From contig NC_081406.1 of assembly GCF_030272615.1 (NCBI RefSeq), positions 242,663,218 to 242,723,217 of the forward strand: a stretch of 60,000 nucleotides of DNA, in the 5' to 3' direction. The notes under the pieces are model-generated. The model was not told the DNA's origin, did not search any database, and worked only from the letters and a program-made list of their open reading frames with translations. This document shows positions 42,038 to 52,289 of the stretch, one piece after another. The DNA comes from Cryptomeria japonica. Lineage: Eukaryota; Streptophyta; Pinopsida; Cupressales; Cupressaceae. Within the stretch, counting starts at the first letter, position 1; each line of letters opens with the position of its first letter. The position numbers and the translations under genes were made by a program.

Positions 42038-45000
42038 TGTCAGGTTTGAGGGCTGAAGATAGGCTTGATGGAGCCCTTGATTTTGCTGCTTGGAAAGTCC
42101 GTATTCTATTGATCCTTGAAGAGAATGATCTGCTGAAATTCGTAGAAGAAGAAAGGCTGTCCCCTCCAAAAGATGCTGAAGAGCTGAAGCAGTTCAAGAA
42201 AGACTCCCTCAGGGCTAGGAAGATCATAATTGAATCCGTCAAGAATCATCTTGTCACTGTTATATCAAAATTTGCGTCTGCCAAGGAAATGATCAAACAC
42301 TTGGAAGGGATGTATGAAGTCAACAACCTCAGTAGGGCTCTTGCTCTAAGACAACAGCTTCTCAATCATAGCCTACTTCATGAAGATCAATGAACTAAAG
42401 GACAAGCTAAGTACTCTTGATTGCCAAATTTCGGATAAAGATCTTGTTATGATTGCATTAAATGGTCTACATGATAAATGGGAACCATTCATTCGTAGCA
42501 TTGGTGGAAGAGCCGATCTTCCCAACTTTGAGCGTCTTCAATCTGATTGCATCGAAGAGGAATCTCGAATTGAGGTAAGAGGAAAACTCAAGAACTCTCA
42601 CAAAGATAATCATGTTCTCTTAGCTAAATCCAGGAAAGGTGGACATTGGAAGAAAGAAAAAAGAAGCAAAGATTTTAGATCCTCCTCCTATGATCCAAGG
42701 AAGAAGTCAAGAGATTCCTCTCACATTCATTGCTTCAGATGTGATAAGTATGGTCACTATGCCAGAGATTGTCAGAATGATCCAAAGGAAAGGGAAGTCA
42801 ATTTAAATGAAGTTGCCGAACAAAGTGAGGATTATCTTCTTATCTCTTCTCTATCCAGCAATGTTCCTACGGACAGTAATACGTGGATACTTGACAGTGG
42901 TGCCTCCAGACACATCTTAGGTTTTCGTGAGCATCTTTCAGATCTGATTGAAAAGGACACCAACCTCCATGTGGTAATCGATGATGATGCTCGATACTCG
43001 GTAAAAGGTTCTGGTACTACCTCTTTAAAACTAGATTCTGGTATTTCCTTACAACTCTGTGATATTCTTTTTGTACCTAGTATTAAAAGAAATCTTATTT
43101 CCATTTTTGCCTTAGAAGATAAGGGTTTGCAAATAGCATTTTCTGAAGGGAAAGTACTCGCTTGGTCTAAGAAATCTAATTACAAAACTACTCGTGTTAT
43201 GGGAAATAGATGTGATAGTTTATATAAGCTTGCAACTAATCCAATTCAAGCTCTCATCCATGAGGCCCTTGAATCATGCGAGCTATGGCATAAAAGACTT
43301 GGACATCTACACTTTCAAGCTCTTCCCACTCTCGGTAAAATGGTTAAAGGTATGCCTAAACTTAGTTTATCTCATGATGATGCTTGCAAAGGTTGTGCAA
43401 TAGGTAAGAATGTAAAGAATCCTTTTCATAAAAGCAATAGTAGGGCTAAAGAAAAGTTAGAACTTATCCATTCAGATTTATGTGGTCCTATGTCTGTAGC
43501 ATCTCCTAGCAGTTTCCTGTATTATGTTATCTTCATAGATGATTTCTCTAGGAAAACATGGATCTACTTTCTTAAATCTAAAGAGTGTGAAGAAGTCCTA
43601 AACAGATTTAAAGAATTCAAAGCCTTAGTTGAAAACACTACAGGAAATTGAATTAAATGTTTAAGGTCTGACAATGGAGGTGAATACACCTCAGGTAGTT
43701 TCTATGACTTTTGTGTTAAGGCAGGAATTAAGAGGGAGTTCTGTGTACCCTACAATCCTCAGCAAAATGGAGTTGCTGAAAGAAAGAATAGGACCATTGT
43801 TGAAGTTGCAAGAGCCATGATCCATGATCAAGACCTGCAACCTTTTCTATGGGTGGAAGCATCCAAAACAACAGTTTATATTCAGAATAGATGTCCTCAT
43901 CGTGCCCTAAAAGATGTAACTCTTGAAGAAGCCTTTACAGGAATCAAACCTGACATCAGCCACCTAAGGATATTTGGGAGCCCGGTGTATGTTCATGTGC
44001 CTAAAGAAAAAATGAACCAAGTTGGATCCATCTGGAAAGAAAGGCATCTTAGTGGGATACAACGAATCTTCCAAAGCCTTCAGGATCTACATTTCAGGTC
44101 AAAGGTATGTTGAGGTAAGTAGAGATGTAACTTTTGAAGAAGATATTGCTTTAAAAAGATCTAAAGGTTCATTATCTGACAATAATGATATGGTGATTGA
44201 AAATCAAGATTCAATAGTTGATGCTAACCTTGAGATACAGGAGTAGTCTACTGACCTTCCGGATCAGGAAGTTCAGAATAACCCAATAGAACCCATGCAC
44301 TCTACCGATATACCTCAGGATATCGTGGTCTGCAAGAAGAGACCACTTTGGGTTAGAAACATGATTCAAGATGCTGAAGGATTTGCTGCTCCCAGAGGAA
44401 CCTTTAGAGATAGCAAGAGATTCCAAAATCACGCCAACTACATTTCTGTGATGTGTAATATCATTGAGTCTGAACCTCACAATGTCGAAGAAGCTATGTC
44501 CCATCATGCTTGGAAATCAGCCATGGATGAAGAGTATGGGTCTATCATCAAGAATGATGTCTGGGACATTGTACCCAGACCCAAAGGTAAGTCTGTTGTT
44601 TCCTCTAAATGGTTGTTTAAAATTAAGCATAATGCTGATGGTAGTATTGAAAAATACAAAGCTAGGTTTGTAGCTTGTGGTTTTTCTCAAAAGGAAGGAA
44701 TAGGTTATGAAGAAACGTTTGCTCCTGTTGCTAGATATACTTCTATTAGATCTATAATAGCTATTGCTGCAGCCAAAGGTTGGGAACTGCATCAAATGGA
44801 CGTTAAGACAGCCTTCCTCAATGGTGTTATTGAGGAGGAAGTCTATATTGAGCAACCAGAAGGTTATGTAATCCATAAAAGAGAATCTCATGTTTGCAGG
44901 TTGAAGAAAGCCTTATATGGGCTCAAACAGGCTCCTTGGGCTTGGTATGAAAGAATTGATAAGTACTTACTAAGCTTAGGATTTCGTTAGAATGATGCTG

Positions 45001-46045
45001 ATGCTAACATTTACTTAAAGATTTATAATGATGATATGCTTATTTTGGTTTTGTATGTGGATGATTTATTTCTCATTGGTGAAAATAAATTAATCATAAG
45101 ATGTAAGAAATAATTAGCCTCAGAAGTTGAAATGAAGGATTTAGGACTAATGCATTACTTCCTAGGGTTAGAAGTATGGCAAAAAATCCAATGAAATTTT
45201 TTGAAGTCAAGGAAAATATACTATTGATATTCTGAAAAGATTTAGAATGATGGATTGTAAACCCATGCATACTCCTATGGAATCTAACTTTAAGAAGTTA
45301 AGTGTTTCTGCAGCTAACTCTGATTTTGCAGATCCATCTGAGTACAGGCAGCTGATTGGATCATTAATGTATCTAGTCAATACAAGGCCAAATATGATAA
45401 TATCTGTTATGCTGTGAATGCCCTCAGTCAGTTCATGAGCTTGCCTAAACTTGTTCACCTGGTGGCTGCCAAGCACATCCTAAGATACCTGCGTGGCACT
45501 ATTGGTTATGGGCTGAAGTATTCGCTTAACACTTCAATCTTCTTGGAAGGCTATTTAGATTCAGATTGGGCAGGAAGTGTCAAGGACAGGAAAAGTACTC
45601 TGGGTATCTGCTTCAACTTTGGTTCTGCAGTGATCTCTTGGGCATGTAGAAAGCAATCTTTCGTAGCATTGAGCACTGCAGAAGCTTCTGAGTACATTGC
45701 AGCATCTGTTGCATCCAGAGAAGCAGTGTGGCTTCGCAAACTCCTCGTTGGATTATTTGGTCAAACTAGTGGTCCTACCACCATTCATTGTGATAATCAA
45801 AGCTGTATAAAGATGTCAGTAAATCATGTATTCCATGACCGGTCCAAACATGTGGAAACGCACTATCACTTCATTCGAGATATGGTGCAAAGAGGCGCCA
45901 TTCAACTAAAGTACATTAGCACGGATGAATAGGTTGTAGACATCCTTACCAAACCCTTATCCAGAGTGAAGTTCGAATACTTAAGAGACAAACTTGGTAT
46001 TGTGGAAAACGGAACCCTGATTGAGAGGGAGCTCCAATCTCAGTG
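42038..46045 (+). pseudogene. copia gag-pol polyprotein (disrupted)
   Basis: Starts at ATG 42038 (MSGLRAEDRLDGALDFAAWK). Gag is frameshifted near 42365 (stop after LLHEDQ; continues as FMKINELKDKLSTL). The zinc knuckle is CFRCDKYGHYARDC (about 42733). Protease WILDSGASRHI (about 42884). Integrase N-terminal LWHKRLGHLH with CKGCAIGK, then FIDDFSRKTW; a stop at 43649 precedes CLRSDNGGEY and PQQNGVAERKNR. A frameshift lies near 44025. Reverse transcriptase has KARFVACGFSQKEGIGY, MDVKTAFLNG, LYGLKQAPWAWY, and the active site LYVDDLFLIG (about 45052), with stops at 44988 and 45111 and a shift near 45200. RNase H is YLDSDWAGSVKDRKSTLG through STAEASEYIA and HCDNQSC. It ends at about 46045. Confidence 0.9.
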
Positions 46046-46089
46046 ACTCTATCTGCAACACTTTGATCATTCTTTGCTTGTGTGCAAGA

Positions 46090-46190
46090 ATGAATTGTGT
46101 CCAATCTATGCTTGTGTGCTAGGTGGAAGATGTAATTCTATGCTTGTGTGCTAGATCCATTCTATGCTTGTGTGCTAGATGGAAGTCTAA
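46090..46190 (+). repeat. Short tandem repeat before the purine tract
   Basis: The word CTATGCTTGTGTGCTAG recurs three times within about 80 bases (with a more distant CTTTGCTTGTGTGCAAG upstream), in the 3' untranslated part of the copia. Confidence 0.85.
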
Positions 46191-46220
46191 AGGTTCAGAT
46201 TATGTATTCTCTTCTTCCCT

Positions 46221-46233
46221 AGTTAAAAGGGAG
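46221..46233 (+). other. Polypurine tract of the copia
   Basis: AGTTAAAAGGGAG immediately before the 3' LTR start TGTTG at 46234; the expected second-strand primer position. Confidence 0.8.
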
Positions 46234-46897
46234 TGTTGTTTGTAACTAGGTAAATATGGATTCGGATTGCCTTAAGGCAACATCCGAACCCATTTAGGAC
46301 TGGGTCCTATCCTAAAGGGGTAACGTGCCCCCAAAATTGAGCCCATCCCTATACTTCAACGCCACCCTAAACACTCCATGCCACAATAAATAAATTGGCG
46401 CCAAAAGGAGGCCGACTTGGATATTAATAAAGGCTAAGGACTCATATAAATAAAGCCATCTTGCAAATACAATTCAATCATTCATGCATTCAGCGAATTA
46501 GCTTTGCAAGTAAAAGGTGCGAATTTACACAAGTATTGTGCGAACTTGTCTAGGATTGTGCGAATTTGTCCAAGAGGACATAGGCCCTTTTTTGGTGCAG
46601 ACTTGAAGAGCTTAGAAGTGCAGATCTGTCATACAAAAGGGATCAAATCTAAAAAGGAAGCTAAGTATTGTATTTGTGATATTAAGAGAGAATATATAAT
46701 CTGACCTGTGGGTCTTTAATGCTGGGTTTTTCCTCCTTGGAGGTTTTCCTAGGGTATTTGTGTTTGTCTCTTGTTTACTTCTTTCAATTCTGAGTTTACT
46801 GAATTATGATTTACTAAAATGTTACAAATCTGATTAACAAACTAGGGCATAATTAAAGGACATAAATCTGATTACTGATCTAGGGCACAAAATTACA
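46234..46897 (+). repeat. 3' LTR of the copia
   Basis: TGTTGTTTGTAACTAGG to AAAATTACA, followed by TCTCC. About 20 bases longer than the 5' LTR because of an extra copy of a GATTGTGCGAATTTGTC-like word near 46540-46570. Confidence 0.95.
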
Positions 46898-47234
46898 TCT
46901 CCTTCAGGCTTCTTTGAATAATGTGAGTTAAGCCATTCTCCACTCACAAACATTTGTTTCAAAGAAGTCAATGCAGCAAGAAAGCTTTGCAACGTCAAGA
47001 AAATCGTTGCAAATCTTGTGACACCAACTCTCACCAAATCTTTCCCTTGGGTGTGCTGTCTCATCAAATTTAGGACCCAAGGGTGATTGTAAATATATTT
47101 GGTGATCCTCTTTGCATCTTCCACAACTGGAGTCACCCACTCAAGTTTTCGTATGTCCTCCAAAAGAAGGTTAAGGACATGTGATGTACAAAGTGTCCAA
47201 AAAAGAGTGGGGTGCCTCTCTTGGAGGATTTTTC
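46898..47234 (-). pseudogene. hAT transposase exon 3, first part
   Basis: Starts after TTCTTTTGCAG (intron 47235-47342). Reads GKILQERHPTLFWTLCTSHV, LNLLLEDI, then VTRFATIFLTLQSFL. This is the conserved W--C-SH-LNL-LEDI core followed by the TRFAT--L-L motif of hAT proteins. It continues to KKPEG at 46902, where the copia lies. The exon resumes at 41309 after removal of the copia and one TCTCC copy. Confidence 0.85.
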
Positions 47235-47342
47235 CTGCAAAAGAAGAAGTTATTCTTAAGAAAGATGCAACCAAGTAAAACAAAGCCACAACAAATGAAA
47301 ATACTGCTAATGCCTAAAGGTGACAATTCAAAAGGATTCTAC

Positions 47343-47641
47343 CTATTGACACATATGCTGTTGCATTATCTGTGATGATTTGCACCACATTTTCTACCCC
47401 CACCTCCATGACAACATGCTCCAACATTCCAGCCAATGTTTTTGCATTTTTCACCTTGCTGGAGGCATCAACAGATTTCAAGAACACTACATTGTCCTTG
47501 CAAGCAACCAAAAAATTGATGATGGTGCGGTTCTTGCCATCTATCCACCCATCAGAAAGAATGGCGCAGCCATAATTTGCCCATTCAATTTTTTGTTCCT
47601 CCATCACTTCTCTTGCCCTAGCAACTGCATTTGTGAGCAAC
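47343..47641 (-). pseudogene. hAT transposase exon 2 (DUF659-like)
   Basis: Begins after a CTCTTGCAG acceptor (intron 47642-47753, 112 bp). Reads LTNAVARAREVMEEQ, then CAILSDGWIDGKNRTIINFL and IITDNATAYVSI. The SDGW and N-R-I-NFL residues and TDNA are the hallmark of the DUF659 part of plant hAT transposases; the Asp of SDGW and of TDN are candidate catalytic positions. Donor AG|GTAGAATCC at 47342. The frame is open. Confidence 0.85.
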
Positions 47642-47753
47642 CTGCAAGAGCAAAGTGAAATTAGGTCTTAGTAGACAATTTTGATTTAATAAACAAGAAA
47701 TCTAAAAAATAATTAAAAATGAAATCAAGTGGACTATGTAGTAATTTACTAAC

Positions 47754-48478
47754 CTCCCACTCAAATCCTTGCGAGAAGGGGCCTTGTACCCCTTTCCTGC
47801 AACTGTCATAGCGGCCACCAAATTCAGCCAATAAGGATTGTCAGCTACATTGAATGGAATGTTGTTGAAGTACCAAAAATCAGCTGCTGCAATGTCGGTT
47901 TTCTCATGTGCCTCCCTATTCCATTCGGTGGCCTCTAATGATGGTTGTGCTCCAGGTGTGTTCCTGGACACAAGATAAACACCTATGGACCTTGATCGTG
48001 ATGATGCAACAATGCCAGGTACTCTACTAGAGGAAGCAGAAGCGATGGGCGAGGTGGTGGTGGGTTTGTGGATACATGGGCCACGCTGAGAGCCCACTAT
48101 GCCCTCAAGTGGTTCTTTTTCCTCTTCAATGTCAATAGAAACACCTTGAGATTCAACAATGGCTGATCTCATGGCTAGCTTTGCCCTCTCCCTTTGCAAT
48201 TTCTTCTCTTCCCTAGCTGCAAGTAGGGCATTCATTTGTCTTTTTATTTCTTCATTGGTCCCAGGGCATGCTCTAGCATCATGCGTGTCTATTCCTGCAA
48301 GTTGGTATTTGAGGTGGTTGATGCCTCCATGAAGTATTTTCTCACACTTTATGCATATAATTGACCCAGGATCGGGTTCTTCATAGGCATACCTCCATGC
48401 CCCATCTCTAGCGCCCTTAGGACGGGTGCCTATATATCCAGATGGGCATGGATCTAGTGGTCATTCATCCCTTGCCAT
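47754..48478 (-). pseudogene. hAT transposase exon 1 (BED zinc finger)
   Basis: From ATG 48478 the frame reads MARDE, a stop, then PLDPCPSGYIGTRPKG. A BED-type finger follows: CIKCEKILHGGINHLKYQL, with the cysteine pair, histidines and LKYQLAG helix. After it come an alpha-helical KR-rich segment and a low-complexity serine/proline region, then the conserved FWYFNNIPFNVADNPYW typical of the region before DUF659. The exon ends at GAG|GTTAGT (47753). The stop at codon 6 would prevent full-length translation from this ATG. The BED finger normally binds transposon-end DNA. Confidence 0.8.
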
Positions 48479-49092
48479 GATTAATGCTTACTTAACCTAC
48501 ACATACAAAGTGAAAAAAAAAGTTCAACATTTTAGCTAAACAATTTAGCAAACTATCTACATTAGTTTTAGTAAATTTAGACATCATTCAAAGTTTATAA
48601 AAAAAAATATTAGGGTTTGAATTTTTTTTTGAAAACTAGAGATTTTTCAAAAAAATTGTGAAAAATTCAACAAATCTTGTCAAATGTAGTGTTAAATCTT
48701 GTGCAAATAACTTAGAAAGGATTTAGACTACTTAGGAATGATTTCTAATTCCTCTAAATGCAACAAAAAATAAACAAATTGTTTTAAAAAAGCATAGAAA
48801 AAACATAAAAAAACTAACCTGGGAATCTGATTTTCCTTGAAAAATCACCTCAAATCCCCTTCAAATCCACTTGAAATGAGCAAGAATAGCTTGAAATCTC
48901 CTTACTGGTCACACTTTCCCCTTCTCAGCAAAAAACCCAGCTCAAAAATTGAAATGGCATGAATTTTTGACGTTTTTTTTTGTGCTAGCGCGGCTGAGTT
49001 TTTGGGGCGAGTAGAAGTGGTCAATACTTGCCTGGCCCAAAAACCCGGCGAGTTTTTACTACTCGCCAAGTTTTCGGCAAGTAGTCCATCTA

Positions 49093-50218
49093 TGTGCAAG
49101 AATTATATTTCATGTATATATTGGTAAGATGTTTGAGAGTGATTTCAATTCTCTAGGAGTTATAATGGAGATTCTAGGTTTTAGAAGATTTATAAATTTA
49201 CAGATTTAATCAAATTTTAGTAATCAGCTCTTATCAGCTTTCTCTCGCTCTCTCTATCTCACTCTCTCTATCTCTCTCGAACTCTAGACCTATCTCTCTC
49301 CCTATCACTTTTCCTCTATCCCCTCTCTCTTCCTCTCTCTATCTCACTGTCTTCCCTCTCCAACAATATCTAGACCTATCTCTCTACATATCTCTCTCTC
49401 TCACCCCCAGACCCCCATGAGGGGTGCTACCCTCAACCTTGTTTTGGTTTTCCCCCAAACCCCCATCAAACTATAAGCAAGTAATAGACCAATGATGAAT
49501 CATGATCATAAAAATCTACATAATACATAATCCCTTGTTGCAAATCTCTACATATTCATGGTCAAAGCCATAGTCAAGACCCCCACAAGGGGCACTACAC
49601 CTTGACTTCAAACCTCTACCCATCATTGATCATTCTTATATATGCAATCATTTCCATGTTTTTTATGTTTATTTATTTTTAAATCTTAAACTTCACTTAG
49701 TATGCCAAAGTTTCATTTGCAATTCTTATACTTATTCTTGGTTTGCACTTTGCTCCCAAAGTTCCAAAACTCTGCCCACCATTGTTAATGTTCAAATTTC
49801 AAATTTTCAATGCAATCATTTTCATTTTTTAATGTTTATTAGTGTAAACTTTACATAGTGTGTCATAGTTTCATTTATAGTTCTTATACTCATTCTTTAC
49901 ACATCTTTTTATAACTAATTTTTCAAGTACTATATGTATTTGTGCCCACGTCCCAAAAACCCGTCCCCCCATCCCTGCATCCCCCCGTTAGGAAACTCTG
50001 TGGAACATTGTATGATATTCTTAGTGTAATTAATGTTAATGATTATGCACATATAGAAACTGAAAGGTATCCCATACGAAGTTATTTAATCAATTATGAG
50101 GGGTCAAAAGCATCGTTTTTTTTCATATTAATGATAAGCAATGTCGTGGCAAAGGTATTTTTTAATTTTCACATTAGAATGCTTATGAGGTGTTACTTTT
50201 TGGTAAATTGAAATTCAG
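49093..50218. repeat. CT microsatellite and non-coding spacer
   Basis: 49236-49405 is an imperfect CTCTCTAT/CTCTCTCT microsatellite. It is followed by C-rich words (CCCCCAGACCCCCATGAGG; CCCGTCCCCCCATCCC at 49960) and AT-rich sequence. I see no gene. Its right end (AAATTGAAATTCAG) acts as a splice acceptor for the exon at 50219. Confidence 0.7.
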
Positions 50219-50577
50219 GTAATGGAAGAGGACTATGCATCTCTCCTGGAGGCCACTTTCCTCGATTTACATCTGAAGGGTTACCACCAAGAAAATCTTC
50301 GAAAGGACCAAATGATTTAACAGCATGCAGGATTTACCGGAAAAGGACATGCTGTAGTTCAACTCAAACTCATCCTATTTTGATATCTATAAGAAAATTA
50401 GCTTCTATTGGGGAGGCCAGTGAGGAATGTCTAGCTCTATGGGAATTATTGCAATGTTCAATTTGTGATCCCCATGTTGGTGTTAGACCAGGACCACCAG
50501 TGATATGTGAGTCCTTTTGCAATTCTGTTTTTCAGGCCTGTTCCAATGCCTTCTTTTCGGTTGATCCAAACACTCAG
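50219..50577 (+). CDS. Folate-receptor-family protein, internal exon
   Basis: After a TTGAAATTCAG acceptor the frame reads GLCISPGGHFPRFTSEGLPP, KGPNDLTACRIYRKRTCCSS, THPILISIRKLASIGEASEE, CLALWELLQCSICDPHVGV, ICESFCNSVFQACSNAFFSV. The spaced cysteines (C-I-S-P-G-G, TCC, CSICDP, C-SFC, ACSNAFF) and the wording are those of the plant folate-receptor-like family, a cysteine-rich extracellular domain related to animal folate-binding proteins. The frame is open and ends at CAG|GTATGC. The first base of the split codon and the signal-peptide exon lie upstream and are not found in this window. It is the only clear host gene seen. Function in plants is not well established. Confidence 0.85.
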
Positions 50578-50691
50578 GTATGCTGTCACTGTAATCCAAA
50601 TCTAAATTTGACCATATTATATCTGAACAAATTCTGCTAGTGTGGATAGGTGACTTCATCAGTCCCATTCTTTGGGGTGTTATATTAGCAG

Positions 50692-51030
50692 GTTCTGGTG
50701 CCATGTGGTTCTAGAGACACCCTCTGTGGAAAGGGGTTGGAATGGACTTCAAATAGCTCCGAGTTTTGCCAGCTTGTGGGTTTCTCTGTGCTAGAACATG
50801 TGGACAGTTTCACCGGCCTAGAAAACCCATTTTGTTTTGATGGAAGGACAAGCATTGAGACAGTAAATGTCTGGCAGAAGTCTTCGCAAAGTGACTTTTC
50901 AGAGGAAGTATGGGATTCAACTCTGTTGCAACAATTCTATCAATGGGTGATGCAGTTGGATACCAGTGAAAGGATATCTTGGGCAGTTGGGGGACTAGTT
51001 CTTACAGCAGGTGTTATATACACAAGGTGA
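50692..51030 (+). CDS. Folate-receptor-family protein, next exon
   Basis: Follows an intron of 114 bp (50578-50691, GTATGC to ATTAGCAG) in the same phase. It reads VLVPCGSRDTLCGKGLEWTS, FCQLVGFSVLEHV, NPFCFDGRTSIETVNVWQKS. A likely membrane anchor close to the C-terminus follows, ISWAVGGLVLTAGVIYTR. This fits an extracellular cysteine-rich domain with a C-terminal transmembrane segment. At 51028 TGA stops the frame, but AAG|GTGAAT there is also a usable splice donor, so this may be the last exon or be followed by a further short exon. The clean frame and intact splice sites suggest a functional gene. Confidence 0.85.
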   Translation, partial: VLVPCGSRDTLCGKGLEWTSNSSEFCQLVGFSVLEHVDSFTGLENPFCFDGRTSIETVNVWQKSSQSDFSEEVWDSTLLQQFYQWVMQLDTSERISWAVGGLVLTAGVIYTR

Positions 51031-52270
51031 ATCTGATCCTAACAATATACTCTCTCTCCAGTTTCAGCATTTGATTAGACGTTAAGTTGTTAACCTTGTC
51101 GAAATGCGCTATAATAGGCACTTCATTTTGAGTTTCATATTCTCTTTGATTGAAAGCTAAACTTCTCCTGCTGATCAAATTTATGTCACGTGTGACCTAT
51201 CTTGTGCTTTTCTGCTATAGGGGACATTGCTCTTATCATATGTGTATCTGATTTTCAACACAGCTATTCTGCACACACTTTAGTAAAACACGAGGACATA
51301 AATTGTCAATGAGATGAGCTCAAGTGGTTATCATATCAGGGCTTTTGCAATTGAGCCAAGTTTCAAATTCAGATGACATGATATACTGTTGAATCTGGGT
51401 AAAATATGGCACCCAGCTTGCTGGGTGTGGTCTACCCCAATGGACAAGGATAGGTGCATGTCCCAGCTAAATTTAACAGAAGAAATATCCATCAATCATA
51501 GCATCTAATCTGAAGGTTACCCAGAAGAGGAATTTACCAATTAGAAAATACGAGGGCAGGCACAAAGTGTTGAATGAATACATACCTAGAGGTCCTAGAC
51601 ATATGATCATGTTTTGTAATCATGGTTATCTTGCTTTTCAGTTATTTTATCTCAGGGAGTCTCAATTTAGCTAGTGATTGTCTTGTCAGTGATGTATTAA
51701 CTTTGTGATTATTTCCTTAAAAAAATATAAAACAACCTTTCCATGTTTCAAAAATGCTGATGATGTGGAAATTTTAAGAAAAAAGATCTTTCACGACACA
51801 TGCAAGACAATTTTGGCTTTTAATGGCAACAACACTGTGATACTGGTATTGATTGGTAAAGGAATTTTTGGTGTATTATACGTGTAAGAATTTTCCTTTT
51901 GGCAAGAGATGATGTTAGGGAGATTGAGTTGATAGTCTAAAACTCAAGCAAGAAGGATGTGTATAGTCCAAATTTAAGGACTAAGAAGATTTTCTCATAT
52001 TAGCATAAGCATGGATGTATGGAATGTGTATAAGCATTGATGTATGGAATGTATATGTTTGGGGTTATGTGCTTAGTACATAATGTTATTTGGCTATGTT
52101 GATATGCCTACTATGAAGGAGAATGTATGTTGCATCTGTGAGTTGTGGGCTTTGCGCATGGTTTTGTGTTTGTGTGCCAACTAGTGGTTTCAGGATGGCT
52201 CTTTGCATATAAATATTTGACATATGGAGTAAGTGTCTCGGTGGTCATAATGTGTTGCCCTTGGGTGTTT
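51031..52270. other. No gene recognised (3' flank or intron of the folate-receptor-family gene)
   Basis: Low-complexity, T-rich sequence. The early part could be 3' UTR or an intron. A frame at 51705-51887 has no recognisable family. I see no polyadenylation signal that is decisive. Confidence 0.4.
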
Positions 52271-52289
52271 CTAGTTGGAGATCGTTTAT

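Larger units (their letters stand above)
41310..46897 (+). mobile_element. Complete-length copia element in the hAT
   Basis: LTRs at 41310-41953 and 46234-46897, target duplication TCTCC at 41305-41309 and 46898-46902, primer site at 41954, and a purine tract at 46221-46233. One polyprotein region lies between, with gag, protease, integrase, reverse transcriptase and RNase H in copia order. It is inserted in exon 3 of the hAT transposase. The two LTRs differ at about eleven positions plus one 3-bp indel in the first 190 bases (hand count), so the insertion is not recent. Confidence 0.95.
27942..49092 (-). mobile_element. hAT DNA transposon split by a gypsy and a copia element
   Basis: Minus-strand transposase exons lie from 48478 down to about 28158. 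Candidate terminal inverted repeats are TAGTTGAACTACT (27942-27954) and the complement of 49080-49092, TAGATGGACTACT, 11 of 13 identical. Subterminal ACTCGGC/GCCGAGT-type words cluster inside both ends. Subtracting the gypsy (28801-40562), the copia (41310-46897) and one copy of each target duplication leaves about 3.8 kb, a normal hAT length. An 8-bp host target duplication is not convincing (TGAGATCA versus TGTGCAAG), so the ends are likely but not certain. Confidence 0.75.

Noticed and set aside
51705-51887. A further exon of the folate-receptor-family gene
   Set aside because: The frame has no cysteine pattern or splice sites that would join it to 51030, and the preceding exon already contains the membrane anchor.
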